Both the position numbers and the translations under genes were made by a program. A model generated the notes under the pieces. That model saw only the letters and a program-made list of their open reading frames with translations, had not been told where the DNA came from and searched no databases. DNA of 64,000 nucleotides, from contig NZ_CANLNH010000012.1 in the NCBI RefSeq assembly GCF_947492535.1, forward strand, positions 1-64,000. The letters run 5' to 3'. Shown one piece after another: positions 16,863 to 26,450 of the stretch. Origin of the DNA: an uncultured Dokdonia sp. GTDB lineage: Bacteria > Bacteroidota > Bacteroidia > Flavobacteriales > Flavobacteriaceae. The first letter of the stretch is position 1. Every line of letters begins with the position of its first letter.

Positions 16863-19800
16863 ATGAAAATAACTAAATATAAGAGAACTATAATCTATAA
16901 AACATCTTTCGGATTACTTATCAGTCTATTTTTTATTTCCAAAATTGGAAATGCAAGCACCTTAAAATCTGATCAAGATATAGTAACTGTAGATTTAGAA
17001 TCAGTTACACTTGAAAAAGCATTAGCGACCATAGAAGGCATAACTGAATACAAATTCTTTTATAGAAATGAAGATATTAACCTAGCTCAAAAGGTAACTG
17101 TTAAAGCAACTAACAAATCATTAAATTATGTGTTATTAAAACTTTTTAAGAAAGATGATATAAATTTTAAAATAATCAACCATCAAATTATTCTTAAAAA
17201 AAATGTTTCAAATGTATTACTACAGAAAAATCACAAAGTAAAAGGTAAAGTTATAGATATCAGTACAGGCAACCCTATTTACAATTGTAATATTAAATTA
17301 GCAAATACATATACTGGAACGGCAACTAATGAGCTTGGAGAGTTTGTCATTCAGATCAACTCTTTTCCTGTTCAACTTGTTTTTTCTCATTTAAATTACG
17401 AATCACAAGTTATAACACTTTCAGACACAAAAACAGCACAAGTCCAATTAATTCCGCGTATTAATACTTTAAATGAAGTTATTATATCAGGAACAGATAA
17501 TTATGCTATTGACCTTGCAAAAAAGGCATTCAAAAAAACAATAAAATCATCTACTACTAACAAATTTGGGACAGCATTCTATCGTCAAACTATTAAAAAT
17601 GATGAAGATTATTCCGAATTCTCTGAAATCATTTATGATGCCCAGTACTCTACCGCAGGTATCGAAAAATGGGATATTATTGAAGGTCGTTACGCTATAA
17701 AAGAAGAAAAAATAAATAATAAAAATTACACATTACTTTCTAAATTATTAAAATCAATTCAACCAAATACTGAAGAAATTTTATTTCCCTTAAACAAGCA
17801 CTTAGATAAATTATATACTATAAAAACACTACAAAAAATCAAATCTAAAGATAATACCGTCGCTGTACTTTGGTTTGAACCTAAAGAAAAAAACCCATCT
17901 ATTCCTTCATTTGAAGGAGAAGTATATATAGACACAAAAACTCATGATGTATTAAAAGTAACTGGGGAAATTTCAAGAGATGATCTTGAATTAATACGAT
18001 TAACTAAAAAAAATACTACAAAAAGAAATTACAACTTATCATATGAAATGACATTTAAAGTTGATTCCATTTTAGGTCTTGTCATAGATTATATAGATGT
18101 TAAGCAAGAATTTGATTATTACCAAGACAATATTTTTCAAACTCATATATCTTCAAAATCAAGTCTTAATTTCTTTGAATATTACATTCCTACTAATAAA
18201 AAAAAATTAGGACGACAGTTTGAAAAAAATATAAGTGATTGGCAGCGTTTAGATGAAATAGGTTATAATAAGAAGTTTTGGGAGGATAACCCTATTATAA
18301 AACGTACTCCTGTTGAAGAAGAGGTAATTACCTCATTTGAAAAAAACAATGCTTTTGAGTCTATCTTTTTAAATAGTAGAAATCAGATTGCTATAGAACA
18401 ATCAGACATCTCTAATTATACATTTATAGAAAAACTTAATAAACAATTCCAAATACATAATGATCATACTAAAATAGAGAAGGTATATCTACATACAAAT
18501 AAAGACATATGTATTTCTGGGGAAAACTTATGGTACAGCGCTTATGTTACTTTAGGTTCTTATCATAACTATTCTCTAGCTAGTAATGTCCTTCATATTG
18601 ATCTTATAGATCCAAATGGAGAAATTATAAGCACACAGAAACAAGAACTAATAGAAGGAAGAGGTTATGGCACTATATCGATCCCTAAAAACCTTGAAGT
18701 AGGTATCTATCAATTACGATCATATACTAATTGGATGCGTAATGAAAATAGTGCGTTCTTTTTTACTAAGACAATAAAAATAGTAGATAATAAAAATATC
18801 GAGTCTCATCCCATTTCAAAAAAAGACTCCATTGATTTACAGTTCTTCCCAGAAGGAGGCAATGCCATTGCTGGAATAAACAATACTATTGCTTTTAAAG
18901 CAATAGGATCAGACGGATTAGGTGTTAATATTAAAGGAAGAATAGTCGATTCAAACGGAACAACCATAGCTCATATAAATTCCCTCCATAAAGGTGCTGG
19001 AATATTTAACTTAAATCCTCAAAAAGGAGAACAATACAAGGCTATATTAGAAGATAACTCTGAAGTATCTCTTCCTAAAATACAAGATCAAGGTTATGCA
19101 TTTTCTATAGACAATAAAAATGAGCGTACTATTCGTGTGAAAGTTCAGGCAACCGAAGCATTAAGAAGTAATGCATTTTATATTATTGGACATGTACGAA
19201 ATCAAAAGTATTATCAAGCACAATTAGAATTTGGAAATACTAACATAGTTGACTTCGAAATTCAAAAAAAACGTATCCCTAGTGGCGTTATGACATTAAC
19301 CCTCTTGGACCAAGATATGAAGCCTTGGTGTGAACGTGCTATATTTATAAATAATCAAGAAGAGTTAGTCATTACTACGCAAGTAGATGAAGCAAATTTA
19401 AAGCCAAGAGGTGAGTTAACAGTAGATATCAAAGTTACAGACCCTTATGGAAATCCTATTTCTACAGATCTATCCATATCAGTAACTGATGCAGATAAAA
19501 TCAACAAAAATAAATATAGTTCTAATATTTTAACTCAACTTCTATTAGAATCTGACATAAAAGGACATATAGAAAACCCTGCATTTTATTTCCAAGACAC
19601 ACATAAAAATACACACGCAAAATTAGATTTATTGATGCTTACTAATGGATGGCGTAGATTTAATTGGGGAAGTATGCAAAATGAAAAAAAGAAATTCTCA
19701 TTTACAAAAGGATTACATATCTCTGGAATTATTAAGGATAGAAAAAATAAAACTTTGAACAATACTAAATTAGATATGATTGCAAAATCTAATAACAGTT

Positions 19801-20837
19801 TTAGGTTATATTCATCCAAAACAGATTATAAAGGACGATTTGACATTTTAAATTTCAATAATATTGATTCTACAAAACTCATGTTTAAAGTGTATAATGA
19901 AAAAGGAGCTATCGTAAAGGCTAATGTTTATCTCGATAAAAATGAAATAAAACCTCCTGTATCTAATTTCAGAAGTAACATCTTAGAAACATTTATTGAT
20001 AATGAACAGAATTCAAAGTATATAAACACAATAAAATATAGAAAAAGAGAAGATTCATTATTGGATTTAAGCAAAACTATAGCGTTAAATGAGGTTTTCC
20101 TTAGAGGAAAAAAGAAGGTGAAAAAACTTAAAGAAACACCTAATTTTTATGGAGTAGAACCAGATGCTACATTATTTATAACTGAAAAAAATAACATAGG
20201 TAGCCTTATTTTACAAATTGCCAAATTGCCAGGAGTTTCTGTACTTGGAAGTGGAATTGATGCAAAAGTAAGTATTAATAGATCTCAAGCACCACTATGG
20301 GTTTTAGATGGCGTACCTATTTTTAATAAAAATGTAGTTTCAAGTGATGGTCCTTCTCGAAAATTTTTACCCTATCCTCAAGGTGTCGTAAAAATACCTA
20401 GTATTATTTCTCAATTATCGCTGTTAGATATCTACAGAATTGATGTTTTAAAACCAGCTAAAGCAGCTGTTTATGGATCTAGAGGATCAGAAGGTGTTAT
20501 TTCAATAGAAACAAGGCGAGGTAAAAACATTTTATTTAATAGTGCTTCTGAAGAAAATAAACCCTTATGGACACACTCTGTTATGGGATATAACGTTTCT
20601 AAAGAGTTTTATAATCCTAAATATGATGTCAAGAATAGTGAACAAAATAAAACAGATTATCGCACAACGCTCCTATGGAATCCTAATATCACAACTAATA
20701 CTGAAGGAGAAGCGTCAATATCTTTTTTTAATTCTGATATAACAAATCAAATACAAATCGTTATAGAAGGATTATCAACAAATGGAATTCCGGGCGTACA
20801 CATAAAAAAAATAGGAAAAGAAAAGCCGAATGATTAA
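16863..20837 (+). CDS. STN / carboxypeptidase-like / MG2 / plug-domain envelope protein without a barrel
   Basis: A 1324-residue secreted protein with a signal peptide ending near GNAS. The domains I can see, in order, are: an STN signalling domain (about 38-115), a carboxypeptidase-like regulatory domain (125-205, VKGKVIDISTGNPI), and a region like those of DUF5686-type proteins (210-470, KKAFKKTIKSS, FYRQTI). Then come a macroglobulin MG2-type domain (about 535-640, KVYLHTNKDICISGENLWYS) and further beta domains. A TonB plug-like domain follows at 1105-1220 (LWVLDGVPIF, AAVYGSRGSEGVISIETRRG). The 22-strand receptor barrel is absent; only about 100 residues follow the plug. With the ECF and FecR genes it should act as a cell-surface sensor. 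The region is visibly poorer in G+C than its neighbours. Confidence 0.8.
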   Translation: MKITKYKRTIIYKTSFGLLISLFFISKIGNASTLKSDQDIVTVDLESVTLEKALATIEGITEYKFFYRNEDINLAQKVTVKATNKSLNYVLLKLFKKDDINFKIINHQIILKKNVSNVLLQKNHKVKGKVIDISTGNPIYNCNIKLANTYTGTATNELGEFVIQINSFPVQLVFSHLNYESQVITLSDTKTAQVQLIPRINTLNEVIISGTDNYAIDLAKKAFKKTIKSSTTNKFGTAFYRQTIKNDEDYSEFSEIIYDAQYSTAGIEKWDIIEGRYAIKEEKINNKNYTLLSKLLKSIQPNTEEILFPLNKHLDKLYTIKTLQKIKSKDNTVAVLWFEPKEKNPSIPSFEGEVYIDTKTHDVLKVTGEISRDDLELIRLTKKNTTKRNYNLSYEMTFKVDSILGLVIDYIDVKQEFDYYQDNIFQTHISSKSSLNFFEYYIPTNKKKLGRQFEKNISDWQRLDEIGYNKKFWEDNPIIKRTPVEEEVITSFEKNNAFESIFLNSRNQIAIEQSDISNYTFIEKLNKQFQIHNDHTKIEKVYLHTNKDICISGENLWYSAYVTLGSYHNYSLASNVLHIDLIDPNGEIISTQKQELIEGRGYGTISIPKNLEVGIYQLRSYTNWMRNENSAFFFTKTIKIVDNKNIESHPISKKDSIDLQFFPEGGNAIAGINNTIAFKAIGSDGLGVNIKGRIVDSNGTTIAHINSLHKGAGIFNLNPQKGEQYKAILEDNSEVSLPKIQDQGYAFSIDNKNERTIRVKVQATEALRSNAFYIIGHVRNQKYYQAQLEFGNTNIVDFEIQKKRIPSGVMTLTLLDQDMKPWCERAIFINNQEELVITTQVDEANLKPRGELTVDIKVTDPYGNPISTDLSISVTDADKINKNKYSSNILTQLLLESDIKGHIENPAFYFQDTHKNTHAKLDLLMLTNGWRRFNWGSMQNEKKKFSFTKGLHISGIIKDRKNKTLNNTKLDMIAKSNNSFRLYSSKTDYKGRFDILNFNNIDSTKLMFKVYNEKGAIVKANVYLDKNEIKPPVSNFRSNILETFIDNEQNSKYINTIKYRKREDSLLDLSKTIALNEVFLRGKKKVKKLKETPNFYGVEPDATLFITEKNNIGSLILQIAKLPGVSVLGSGIDAKVSINRSQAPLWVLDGVPIFNKNVVSSDGPSRKFLPYPQGVVKIPSIISQLSLLDIYRIDVLKPAKAAVYGSRGSEGVISIETRRGKNILFNSASEENKPLWTHSVMGYNVSKEFYNPKYDVKNSEQNKTDYRTTLLWNPNITTNTEGEASISFFNSDITNQIQIVIEGLSTNGIPGVHIKKIGKEKPND

Positions 20838-20864
20838 ATTATATTGATACAGTTTTAAATGTCT

Positions 20865-21344
20865 TTAAGGAACTAATTCTCGCACTTTTTCATATACTAG
20901 GTTTCCTTCCCATCCTCTATACAGCAGATAATCAGCAAGTTTTTTTCTTTTCTTGTATTTCTCTTTTTCTGAAGATAATTGCTGTATACGCTTTCGCGAA
21001 AGCGTATCAAACACCTTTTCATAGTCTTCATCTGAAATTTCTAACAACCCTGTTTTGATAGTATATTCTGAGAGTTTTCTTTGTTTTAATTCTCTAATGA
21101 TACGTTGTTTTCCCCAGGATTTATGATTGAACTTCCCTCTTACAAATGCTTTTGCAAATCGCTCTTCATTTAAAAATTCATGTTCGATAAGATGCCCCAC
21201 TACAACATCAATAGCATCAGGTATCATACGCATTTCTAAGAGTTTTTTACGCACCTCTTGATGGCAACGATCTTGATAAGCACAATAGCGCTCTAAGCTT
21301 CGTTTTGCCTCTTCTACTGTATAGGTTTTTATAGGTTGCATCAC
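20865..21344 (-). CDS. recX: Regulatory protein RecX
   Basis: A 159-residue cytosolic modulator of RecA filaments, built of three-helix repeats. Typical pieces are ALERY-like SLERYCAYQDRCHQEVRKKL, FLNEERFAKAFVRGKF and SWGKQRIIRELKQRKLSEYTI. The double Met start may use the second ATG. The iterated palindrome is embedded and read as TLSRKR in a different frame from the AFAKA copies. It follows rng on the same strand but is separated by a terminator. Confidence 0.92.
   Translation of the reverse strand: MMQPIKTYTVEEAKRSLERYCAYQDRCHQEVRKKLLEMRMIPDAIDVVVGHLIEHEFLNEERFAKAFVRGKFNHKSWGKQRIIRELKQRKLSEYTIKTGLLEISDEDYEKVFDTLSRKRIQQLSSEKEKYKKRKKLADYLLYRGWEGNLVYEKVRELVP
20990..21003. repeat. Iterated palindrome copy 5 (inside recX)
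   Basis: Perfect core, extended to a 22-base palindrome at 20986-21007 by ATAC/GTAT arms. It encodes Thr-Leu-Ser-Arg-Lys-Arg. Confidence 0.95.
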
Positions 21345-21385
21345 AATGTTAAAAATACTATTTCCTTTTATTTTTGGGCATAAAA

Positions 21386-21416
21386 AAACCCCATTCCTTT
21401 ACAGGAACAGGGTTTA
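21386..21416 (-). terminator. Rho-independent terminator of rng
   Basis: On the minus strand AAACCCTGTTCC, a short loop, then GGAATGGGGTTTTTTTA forms a GC-rich stem followed by seven T. It lies just after the rng stop. Confidence 0.8.
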
Positions 21417-21420
21417 AATT

Positions 21421-22965
21421 CTATATTTTAATTTCCTTACCGCTTTTATCTGTAAAGCGATATTCAAGATACGTGTAAGCGTCTCTGGGCATTATTTTTA
21501 CCCATTTTTTGTGTTCTAAAAACCATTTAGAACGAATAGATGGAAATCCTTTGGTTAGAAAAGCTGCAACAAAAGGGTGTGCATGTAGCGTCACCTTATT
21601 GTTACCGTTTTTAAGAATTTTATCGAGTTTACCTTCCATTTTTTGCACCATTACAATAGGTGCTTCTATTTCTCCCTTAGATCCATTAGGATCTTCTTCA
21701 CGGGTTTTAATATTCATTTCTGGTCGTACTCGCTGTCTAGTAATTTGAATCAATCCAAATTTACTAGGCGGTAATATTTTGTGTTTTGCGCGATCTTCTT
21801 TCATTTCATCCTTAAGATGATTAAAGAGTTTTCTACGGTTATCTGCATTGTTCATGTCTATAAAATCGACAACAATAATTCCTCCCATATCTCTTAAGCT
21901 AAGTTGACGTGCCATTTCTGAAGCGGCGATCATATTTACTTCTAGCGCGGTGTCTTCTTGACTCTTTGCTTTATTTGATCTGTTACCACTATTTACATCA
22001 ACTACATGCAGTGCTTCTGTATGTTCTATAACAAGATACGCTCCTTTACTCATTGAGACTGTTTTTCCGAAAGATGTTTTAATCTGTCGTTCTATCCCAA
22101 ATTTCTCAAAAATTGGAGTTGAATTCTTATATAGTTTTACAATGCTCTCTTTTTTTGGAGCAATCTCGCTTAGGTATTCTTTGATTTGATAATAGAGCGT
22201 TTCATCATCTACAGTAATTCCTGTAAAAGTATCATTAAAGATATCTCTTAATATTGAGGATGCTCGATTCATTTCACCAAGCACTTTACTAGGATGATGT
22301 GCGCCTTGAATTTTTTTACTCATGGTAGCCCATTTGTCTACCAAATTTTGCAGGTCTTTATCTAGTTCGGCGACCTTTACTCCTTGTGCAACTGTGCGTA
22401 CTATCACACCAAATCCTTTAGGACGGATGCTTTGTACTAATCGTTTAAGACGCGCTTTTTCTTCTTTGCTTTCTATCTTTTGTGAAATAGAAATTCTATC
22501 AGAAAAAGGCACGAGAACAATATATCTACCAGCTATAGAAAGCTCACTGCTTATTCTAGGGCCTTTTGTAGAAATAGGTTCTTTGGCGATTTGTACCAGT
22601 ACACTTTGTTTTTGTTTTAAAACATCAACGATTTTACCGTTTTTGTCTATATCCTTTTCAAAAGGAAAGTTGTTTAAAGAATAGTCTTTTAATTTACCTG
22701 TGCTTACACGTTTTATGTAACTTAGAAGAGTTGGAAGTTTTGGACCTAAATCATGATAATGCAAAAAGGCATCTTTTTCATAACCTACATTAACAAATGC
22801 AGCATTTAATCCAGAAACTGTTTTTCTAATGTTTGCAATATAAATATCACCTACATTAAATTTATTTCCATCTTCTTCTTTGTGAAGTTCTATAAGTCTT
22901 CCATCTTTTAATAAGGCAAAATCAACTGCCGAGGAACTAGATCTTATAATTAATTCTTTATTCAC
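21421..22965 (-). CDS. rng: Ribonuclease E/G family endoribonuclease (RNase G)
   Basis: A 514-residue RNA-processing endonuclease without the long C-terminal scaffold of RNase E. The N-terminal S1 domain reads GDIYIANIRKTVSGLNAAFVNVGYEKDAFLH. The catalytic region contains VVDVNSGN and IIVVDFIDM, whose aspartates bind magnesium. The zinc-link cysteines (CPxC) of E. coli-type enzymes are not seen; ITRQRVRPEMN is the equivalent region. It is preceded by a 350-base gap and ended by a clear terminator. Confidence 0.94.
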   Translation of the reverse strand: MNKELIIRSSSSAVDFALLKDGRLIELHKEEDGNKFNVGDIYIANIRKTVSGLNAAFVNVGYEKDAFLHYHDLGPKLPTLLSYIKRVSTGKLKDYSLNNFPFEKDIDKNGKIVDVLKQKQSVLVQIAKEPISTKGPRISSELSIAGRYIVLVPFSDRISISQKIESKEEKARLKRLVQSIRPKGFGVIVRTVAQGVKVAELDKDLQNLVDKWATMSKKIQGAHHPSKVLGEMNRASSILRDIFNDTFTGITVDDETLYYQIKEYLSEIAPKKESIVKLYKNSTPIFEKFGIERQIKTSFGKTVSMSKGAYLVIEHTEALHVVDVNSGNRSNKAKSQEDTALEVNMIAASEMARQLSLRDMGGIIVVDFIDMNNADNRRKLFNHLKDEMKEDRAKHKILPPSKFGLIQITRQRVRPEMNIKTREEDPNGSKGEIEAPIVMVQKMEGKLDKILKNGNNKVTLHAHPFVAAFLTKGFPSIRSKWFLEHKKWVKIMPRDAYTYLEYRFTDKSGKEIKI

Positions 22966-23307
22966 TCTTTAGTAATTTTCATTAATGATGCTAGGCATCA
23001 CAAATGGATTATACAATAATTTATCACAGGTATCATAACGTATAACTATGTATACAAAATGTAATAAATACGGTGTAACTTGAAGGCCTCAAGGTGTAAG
23101 GCATTTTATGTTACGATGTCAAAGAACTATGAATAATATATACCAATAATAACATCTAAAAAAGATGTACCTAATAAAAAACAATCACTTTTTGGTTATA
23201 GTAACCACATAGGTATACCTATACAAAACTAAGTGAAGTCATTTTATGCACATATATTTAGAAATCTAAGTACCTTAGATTATTGGCATTATATATAATT
23301 CAAAAGA
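22966..23307. other. Intergenic region upstream of rng
   Basis: About 340 AT-rich bases with no supported gene. A small hairpin GATGC-TAG-GCATC lies near 22987-22999, close to the rng start, and may be part of its leader. RNase E/G genes often autoregulate through their leader, but no family-level motif is recognisable here. Confidence 0.4.
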
Positions 23308-23333
23308 AAAAGTAGTCTAAGACTACTTTTTCT
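23308..23333. terminator. Terminator after the 30-residue basic gene
   Basis: AAAAGTAGTC-TAA-GACTACTTTT is a symmetric hairpin with A and T flanks, so it could work in both directions. Its stem overlaps the stop codon of the small basic gene. Confidence 0.75.
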
Positions 23334-23415
23334 TCTTGTGACGGTTTGCTCTACGTCTTTTTTTACGTTTGTGCGTTGCTACCTTGTGTCTTTTTCTTTT
23401 TTTACCACTTGGCAT
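23323..23415 (-). CDS. Very small, extremely basic protein (30 residues)
   Basis: Too short for the ORF track. It is read from ATG at 23415 to TAG at 23323-23325. The product begins MPSGKKRKRHKVATHKRKKR and ends RHKKKK, with about 20 Lys or Arg of 30 residues and no acidic residue. Only 29 bases separate it from the HU gene, so it is probably co-transcribed with hup, and a terminator follows at once. I recall near-identical short proteins annotated as hypothetical in many Flavobacteriia. A ribosome- or nucleic-acid-bound role is likely from composition, but I cannot name it safely. Confidence 0.75.
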   Translation of the reverse strand: MPSGKKRKRHKVATHKRKKRRRANRHKKKK

Positions 23416-23444
23416 AAAATGATTCTTTTATTAGGTTACTTAAA

Positions 23445-23732
23445 TTATACTGCAACGTTCGTCTTTACACCTTCTACAAATACTTTTGCAGGTTTGAACG
23501 CAGGTATGTTGTGCGCTGGAATTTTGATGGTAGTATTCTTAGAAATGTTTCTACCAGTCTTTTCAGCTCTTGTTTTAATAATAAAGCTACCAAATCCTCT
23601 TAAGTAAACATTATCACCACCTTCTAAAGAAGTTTTTACTTCACTCATGAATGATTCGATAGTTGCTTGTACGTCATTCTTCTCGATACCTAATTTTTCA
23701 GATACCTTTGCTACAATATCAGCTTTTGTCAT
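23445..23732 (-). CDS. HU/IHF family DNA-binding protein
   Basis: A 95-residue nucleoid protein. The N-terminal helices read MTKADIVAKVSEKLGIEKNDV. The signature is GFGSFIIKTRAEKTGRNISK, followed by the DNA-clamping arm with TTIKIPAHNIPAFKPAKVF. Length and the conserved proline arm match HU. The gene is preceded by a strong Bacteroidota-type promoter and followed by the tiny basic-protein gene, forming a highly expressed chromatin or ribosome-type unit. Confidence 0.95.
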   Translation of the reverse strand: MTKADIVAKVSEKLGIEKNDVQATIESFMSEVKTSLEGGDNVYLRGFGSFIIKTRAEKTGRNISKNTTIKIPAHNIPAFKPAKVFVEGVKTNVAV

Positions 23733-23768
23733 TTTAATTATTGTTTAGGGGTTAAAATTTCAAGTTCG

Positions 23769-23800
23769 CAAATATAAGCATTAAAAACTCAAACTTTCAA
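23769..23800 (-). promoter_or_regulatory. Promoter of the HU gene
   Basis: On the minus strand TATATTTG is an exact TAnnTTTG -7 box. A TTG lies 21 bases upstream within GCTTGAAAG. The start codon follows after about 36 bases. This is the clearest Bacteroidota promoter in the window. Confidence 0.65.
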
Positions 23801-23862
23801 GCATAATCTTTTAAATTATAAGAAGATAAGTATATATTTCAACAAAAAACCTTTATTTCCTA

Positions 23863-24900
23863 TTGAAATTCTCTAAAAAACTTATCCCGTGGTATTTAGA
23901 AAACAAGCGCGAAATGCCTTGGAGAGAGACCACTGATCCGTATCGGATTTGGCTATCTGAAATCATCCTTCAGCAAACTAGAGTTGCACAAGGACTCCCC
24001 TATTATTTGAAGTTTACAAAAGCTTTTCCAACGGTAAAAGATTTAGCTAACGCCTCTGAAGAAGAAGTATTAAAATTATGGCAAGGTTTAGGGTATTATT
24101 CTCGCGGAAGAAACTTACATGCCGCTGCAAAATATATCATAGAAGAATGTGATGGTATTTTTCCTAATACCTATAAGGAATTATTAAAATTAAAAGGGGT
24201 TGGCGATTATACCGCTAGTGCTATTGCAAGCATTAGTTTTCATGAACCTACTGCAGTCGTCGATGGAAATGTATATAGAGTGCTTTCGCGCGTTTTTGGC
24301 ATTAGTACTCCTATTAATAGCACACAAGGCATTAAAGAGTTTAAAGCACTTGCTCAAGAACTTATAGACAAAGAGCAACCTGCAAATTTCAATCAAGCAA
24401 TTATGGAATTTGGTGCGATACAATGCAAACCTCAAAACCCATATTGTTTGCATTGTATTTTTAATGATTCGTGTGTTGCCTTACAAAAGAATAGCATCGC
24501 TTCCTTACCTGTAAAGCTCAAAAAGGCAAAAGTAAAAAATCGTCATCTACACTATTTAGTGTTTAGATCTCCAGATCACAAAACAATCATTGAACAACGC
24601 ACTGGAAAGGGGATTTGGCAAGGTTTATATCAATTTCCAATGATTGAAGGGGAGTTTGATATTAACCGCTTTCGCGAAAGCGAACCCTTCCTGAAAGAAA
24701 CGGCTTCATATATCATAAAAAACGTATATCCATATAATACAACGCCTATCATTCATAAATTATCACATCAGCATTTACATACTACTTTTTGGATTATAGA
24801 TGTTGAAAAACTAACAGATGATGCTATAGAAATTCAATTCATAAATTCGTATCCTGTACCTGTGCTTATTGATAAATTTATAGAAGCCTATTTTTCCTAA
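23863..24900 (+). CDS. mutY: A/G-specific adenine glycosylase MutY
   Basis: A 345-residue base-excision enzyme that removes adenine opposite 8-oxoguanine. The catalytic region includes LQQTRVAQG, the helix-hairpin-helix LKGVGDYTASAIASI and the catalytic aspartate in AVVDGNVYRV. The 4Fe-4S cluster is CKPQNPYCLHCIFNDSC (C-X6-C-X2-C-X5-C). A C-terminal NUDIX-like 8-oxoG recognition domain follows. The start is TTG. The iterated palindrome encodes RFRES in the C-terminal domain. A degraded copy of the last 38 codons lies at 26451-26730, just before ssb. Confidence 0.95.
   Translation: MKFSKKLIPWYLENKREMPWRETTDPYRIWLSEIILQQTRVAQGLPYYLKFTKAFPTVKDLANASEEEVLKLWQGLGYYSRGRNLHAAAKYIIEECDGIFPNTYKELLKLKGVGDYTASAIASISFHEPTAVVDGNVYRVLSRVFGISTPINSTQGIKEFKALAQELIDKEQPANFNQAIMEFGAIQCKPQNPYCLHCIFNDSCVALQKNSIASLPVKLKKAKVKNRHLHYLVFRSPDHKTIIEQRTGKGIWQGLYQFPMIEGEFDINRFRESEPFLKETASYIIKNVYPYNTTPIIHKLSHQHLHTTFWIIDVEKLTDDAIEIQFINSYPVPVLIDKFIEAYFS
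24668..24681. repeat. Iterated palindrome copy 6 (inside mutY)
   Basis: Perfect core read as Arg-Phe-Arg-Glu-Ser, the third possible frame. Confidence 0.95.
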
Positions 24901-25769
24901 TCTAGGATCGTCTTAATTTGTTTTCTATATGCCGAAGGGCTTTGGCCTGTAAAAGCTTTAAATCTTTTATTAAAGTGTGAGAAATTATTAAACCCGCTTT
25001 CAAAACACACGTCTGTGATTGTCATAGCATGTTCAGAGAGCAATTTAGAAGCGTGTACTAAGCGATACTCATTTACAAACTGAGTAAATGTTTTATTGGT
25101 TATTTTTTTAAAATAACGACAAAAAGACGGAACCGTCATATGCGTTAATCCTGCAATCTGCTCTAGAGGAATTTCTTCCTTAAAGTGAGTTTTTACGTGA
25201 TTGAACACTAAATTAATCCTATCATTATCATTTACATTAGATAATAAGGTAAACCCATCGGCATTAAGAATTCTAAATTCTTTTGTAATTGCTAGTCTAT
25301 TTAGAATTTTTAGATACGATACTAAGCGTTCAAAATCAGACTGATCTTCCATTTCTTCTATAAGAGCTCCTACTTCTACCTTCGTAGCTCCTGAAAAAAC
25401 AACACCTCGTTTTGATACTTGTAAAAGTCTTTTAATATTGGCCATTTCTGGGATATTAAAAAAATCGTCCCCAAGAAAATCAGCTTTCATTTGGATGACA
25501 GTTTCATACTTATTGCCTGTTTGATGATCGGTAAATCCGCAATGAGGCAAATTACTGCCTACTAAAATTAATGTCCCCCATGTATAATAAGAAAGATTAC
25601 TACCTACTAACCTTCTTCCTGTACCTCCATTTACATATACAAGTTCTAACTCAGGATGGTAATGCCATACGGTATTATCATTTCTATTTTCCTTATCAAA
25701 TTTCTGATACAGAAAAGAATTTCCAAAATTGGGAGTAATCGCTTCTAAAGTAGGTTTCTGTAAAATCAT
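24897..25769 (-). CDS. AraC-family transcriptional regulator with cupin domain
   Basis: A 290-residue regulator. The N-terminal cupin-like sensing domain (WHYHPELELVYVNGGTGRRLVG) is followed by two helix-turn-helix motifs. The second reads ITDVCFESGFNNFSHFNKRFKAFTGQSPSAYRK. It converges on mutY and overlaps it by four bases. Its likely target is the divergent small secreted-protein gene, but no operator is recognised. This gene and the next lie in a segment that appears inserted between mutY and ssb. Confidence 0.9.
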   Translation of the reverse strand: MILQKPTLEAITPNFGNSFLYQKFDKENRNDNTVWHYHPELELVYVNGGTGRRLVGSNLSYYTWGTLILVGSNLPHCGFTDHQTGNKYETVIQMKADFLGDDFFNIPEMANIKRLLQVSKRGVVFSGATKVEVGALIEEMEDQSDFERLVSYLKILNRLAITKEFRILNADGFTLLSNVNDNDRINLVFNHVKTHFKEEIPLEQIAGLTHMTVPSFCRYFKKITNKTFTQFVNEYRLVHASKLLSEHAMTITDVCFESGFNNFSHFNKRFKAFTGQSPSAYRKQIKTILD

Positions 25770-25984
25770 ATCAAGCTTTTATGGCTAAAGTTAAAAACGC
25801 TTTTGAAGTTAAATCGTTAGAAAATTATCCTAAATATGTTCTAAATTAACATAATGATAAAACCTAAATTTAATAACGGGTAATTTAGAACATTAATGTG
25901 GAAATAATGTAATAGCAGGGAGCAGAATCCTGATGTAAGTTTGTATCATAATAAATTAGTCATCAATTATTTAAATCGAATATT

Positions 25985-26344
25985 ATGAAAAACACATTAA
26001 AATTATCACTGCTCCTTGCACTTTTAATCACTAGTGTAAACATACACGCTACAACATTAAAAACATTTGTAGCTACTGAAAAATCAAATCCCACAACCAT
26101 TGCAGATGATTTAGTCATTAGAGAAAAAGATGAAAAAGTTTCTGTAATCCTTTTAAATTTGGATTTAAATCCTGTAAAAATTACTATCAGAGATGGTTTT
26201 GGACGCATTGTTTTTTCTGAAACAATTAATGATAACAAGACTATTCATAAGTCTTTTAATTTTAAGAAAGCTTATAAAGGAAGTTACAGCATTAAAGTAA
26301 AAAATGGTTTAACCACTTATAGTAAAGAAATAGAAATTATCTAA
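25985..26344 (+). CDS. Small secreted beta-rich protein
   Basis: A 119-residue protein with a signal peptide ending near NIHA. Its C-terminal half (VILLNLDLNPVKITIRDGFGRIVFSE ... GSYSIKVKNGLTTYSKEIEII) has the strand pattern of short Ig-like secretion-tail or DUF3244-like domains. No catalytic residues are visible. It is divergent from the AraC-family gene and followed by a good terminator, so it is a single-gene unit. Function unknown. Confidence 0.7.
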   Translation: MKNTLKLSLLLALLITSVNIHATTLKTFVATEKSNPTTIADDLVIREKDEKVSVILLNLDLNPVKITIRDGFGRIVFSETINDNKTIHKSFNFKKAYKGSYSIKVKNGLTTYSKEIEII

Positions 26345-26385
26345 ATAGTTATTTCTTTTACTCACAACGTTTAGTTTGCTTAGCG

Positions 26386-26417
26386 AGGTCTCTTTTAGAA
26401 AATTCTAATAGAGGCCT
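26386..26417 (+). terminator. Terminator after the small secreted-protein gene
   Basis: AGGTCTCTTTTAGAA-AA-TTCTAATAGAGGCCT forms a long stem with small internal mismatches. CTTTCTTC follows. Confidence 0.7.
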
Positions 26418-26450
26418 TTCTTCAGTTTTTCTATAAAAGTCATAGTCCTA

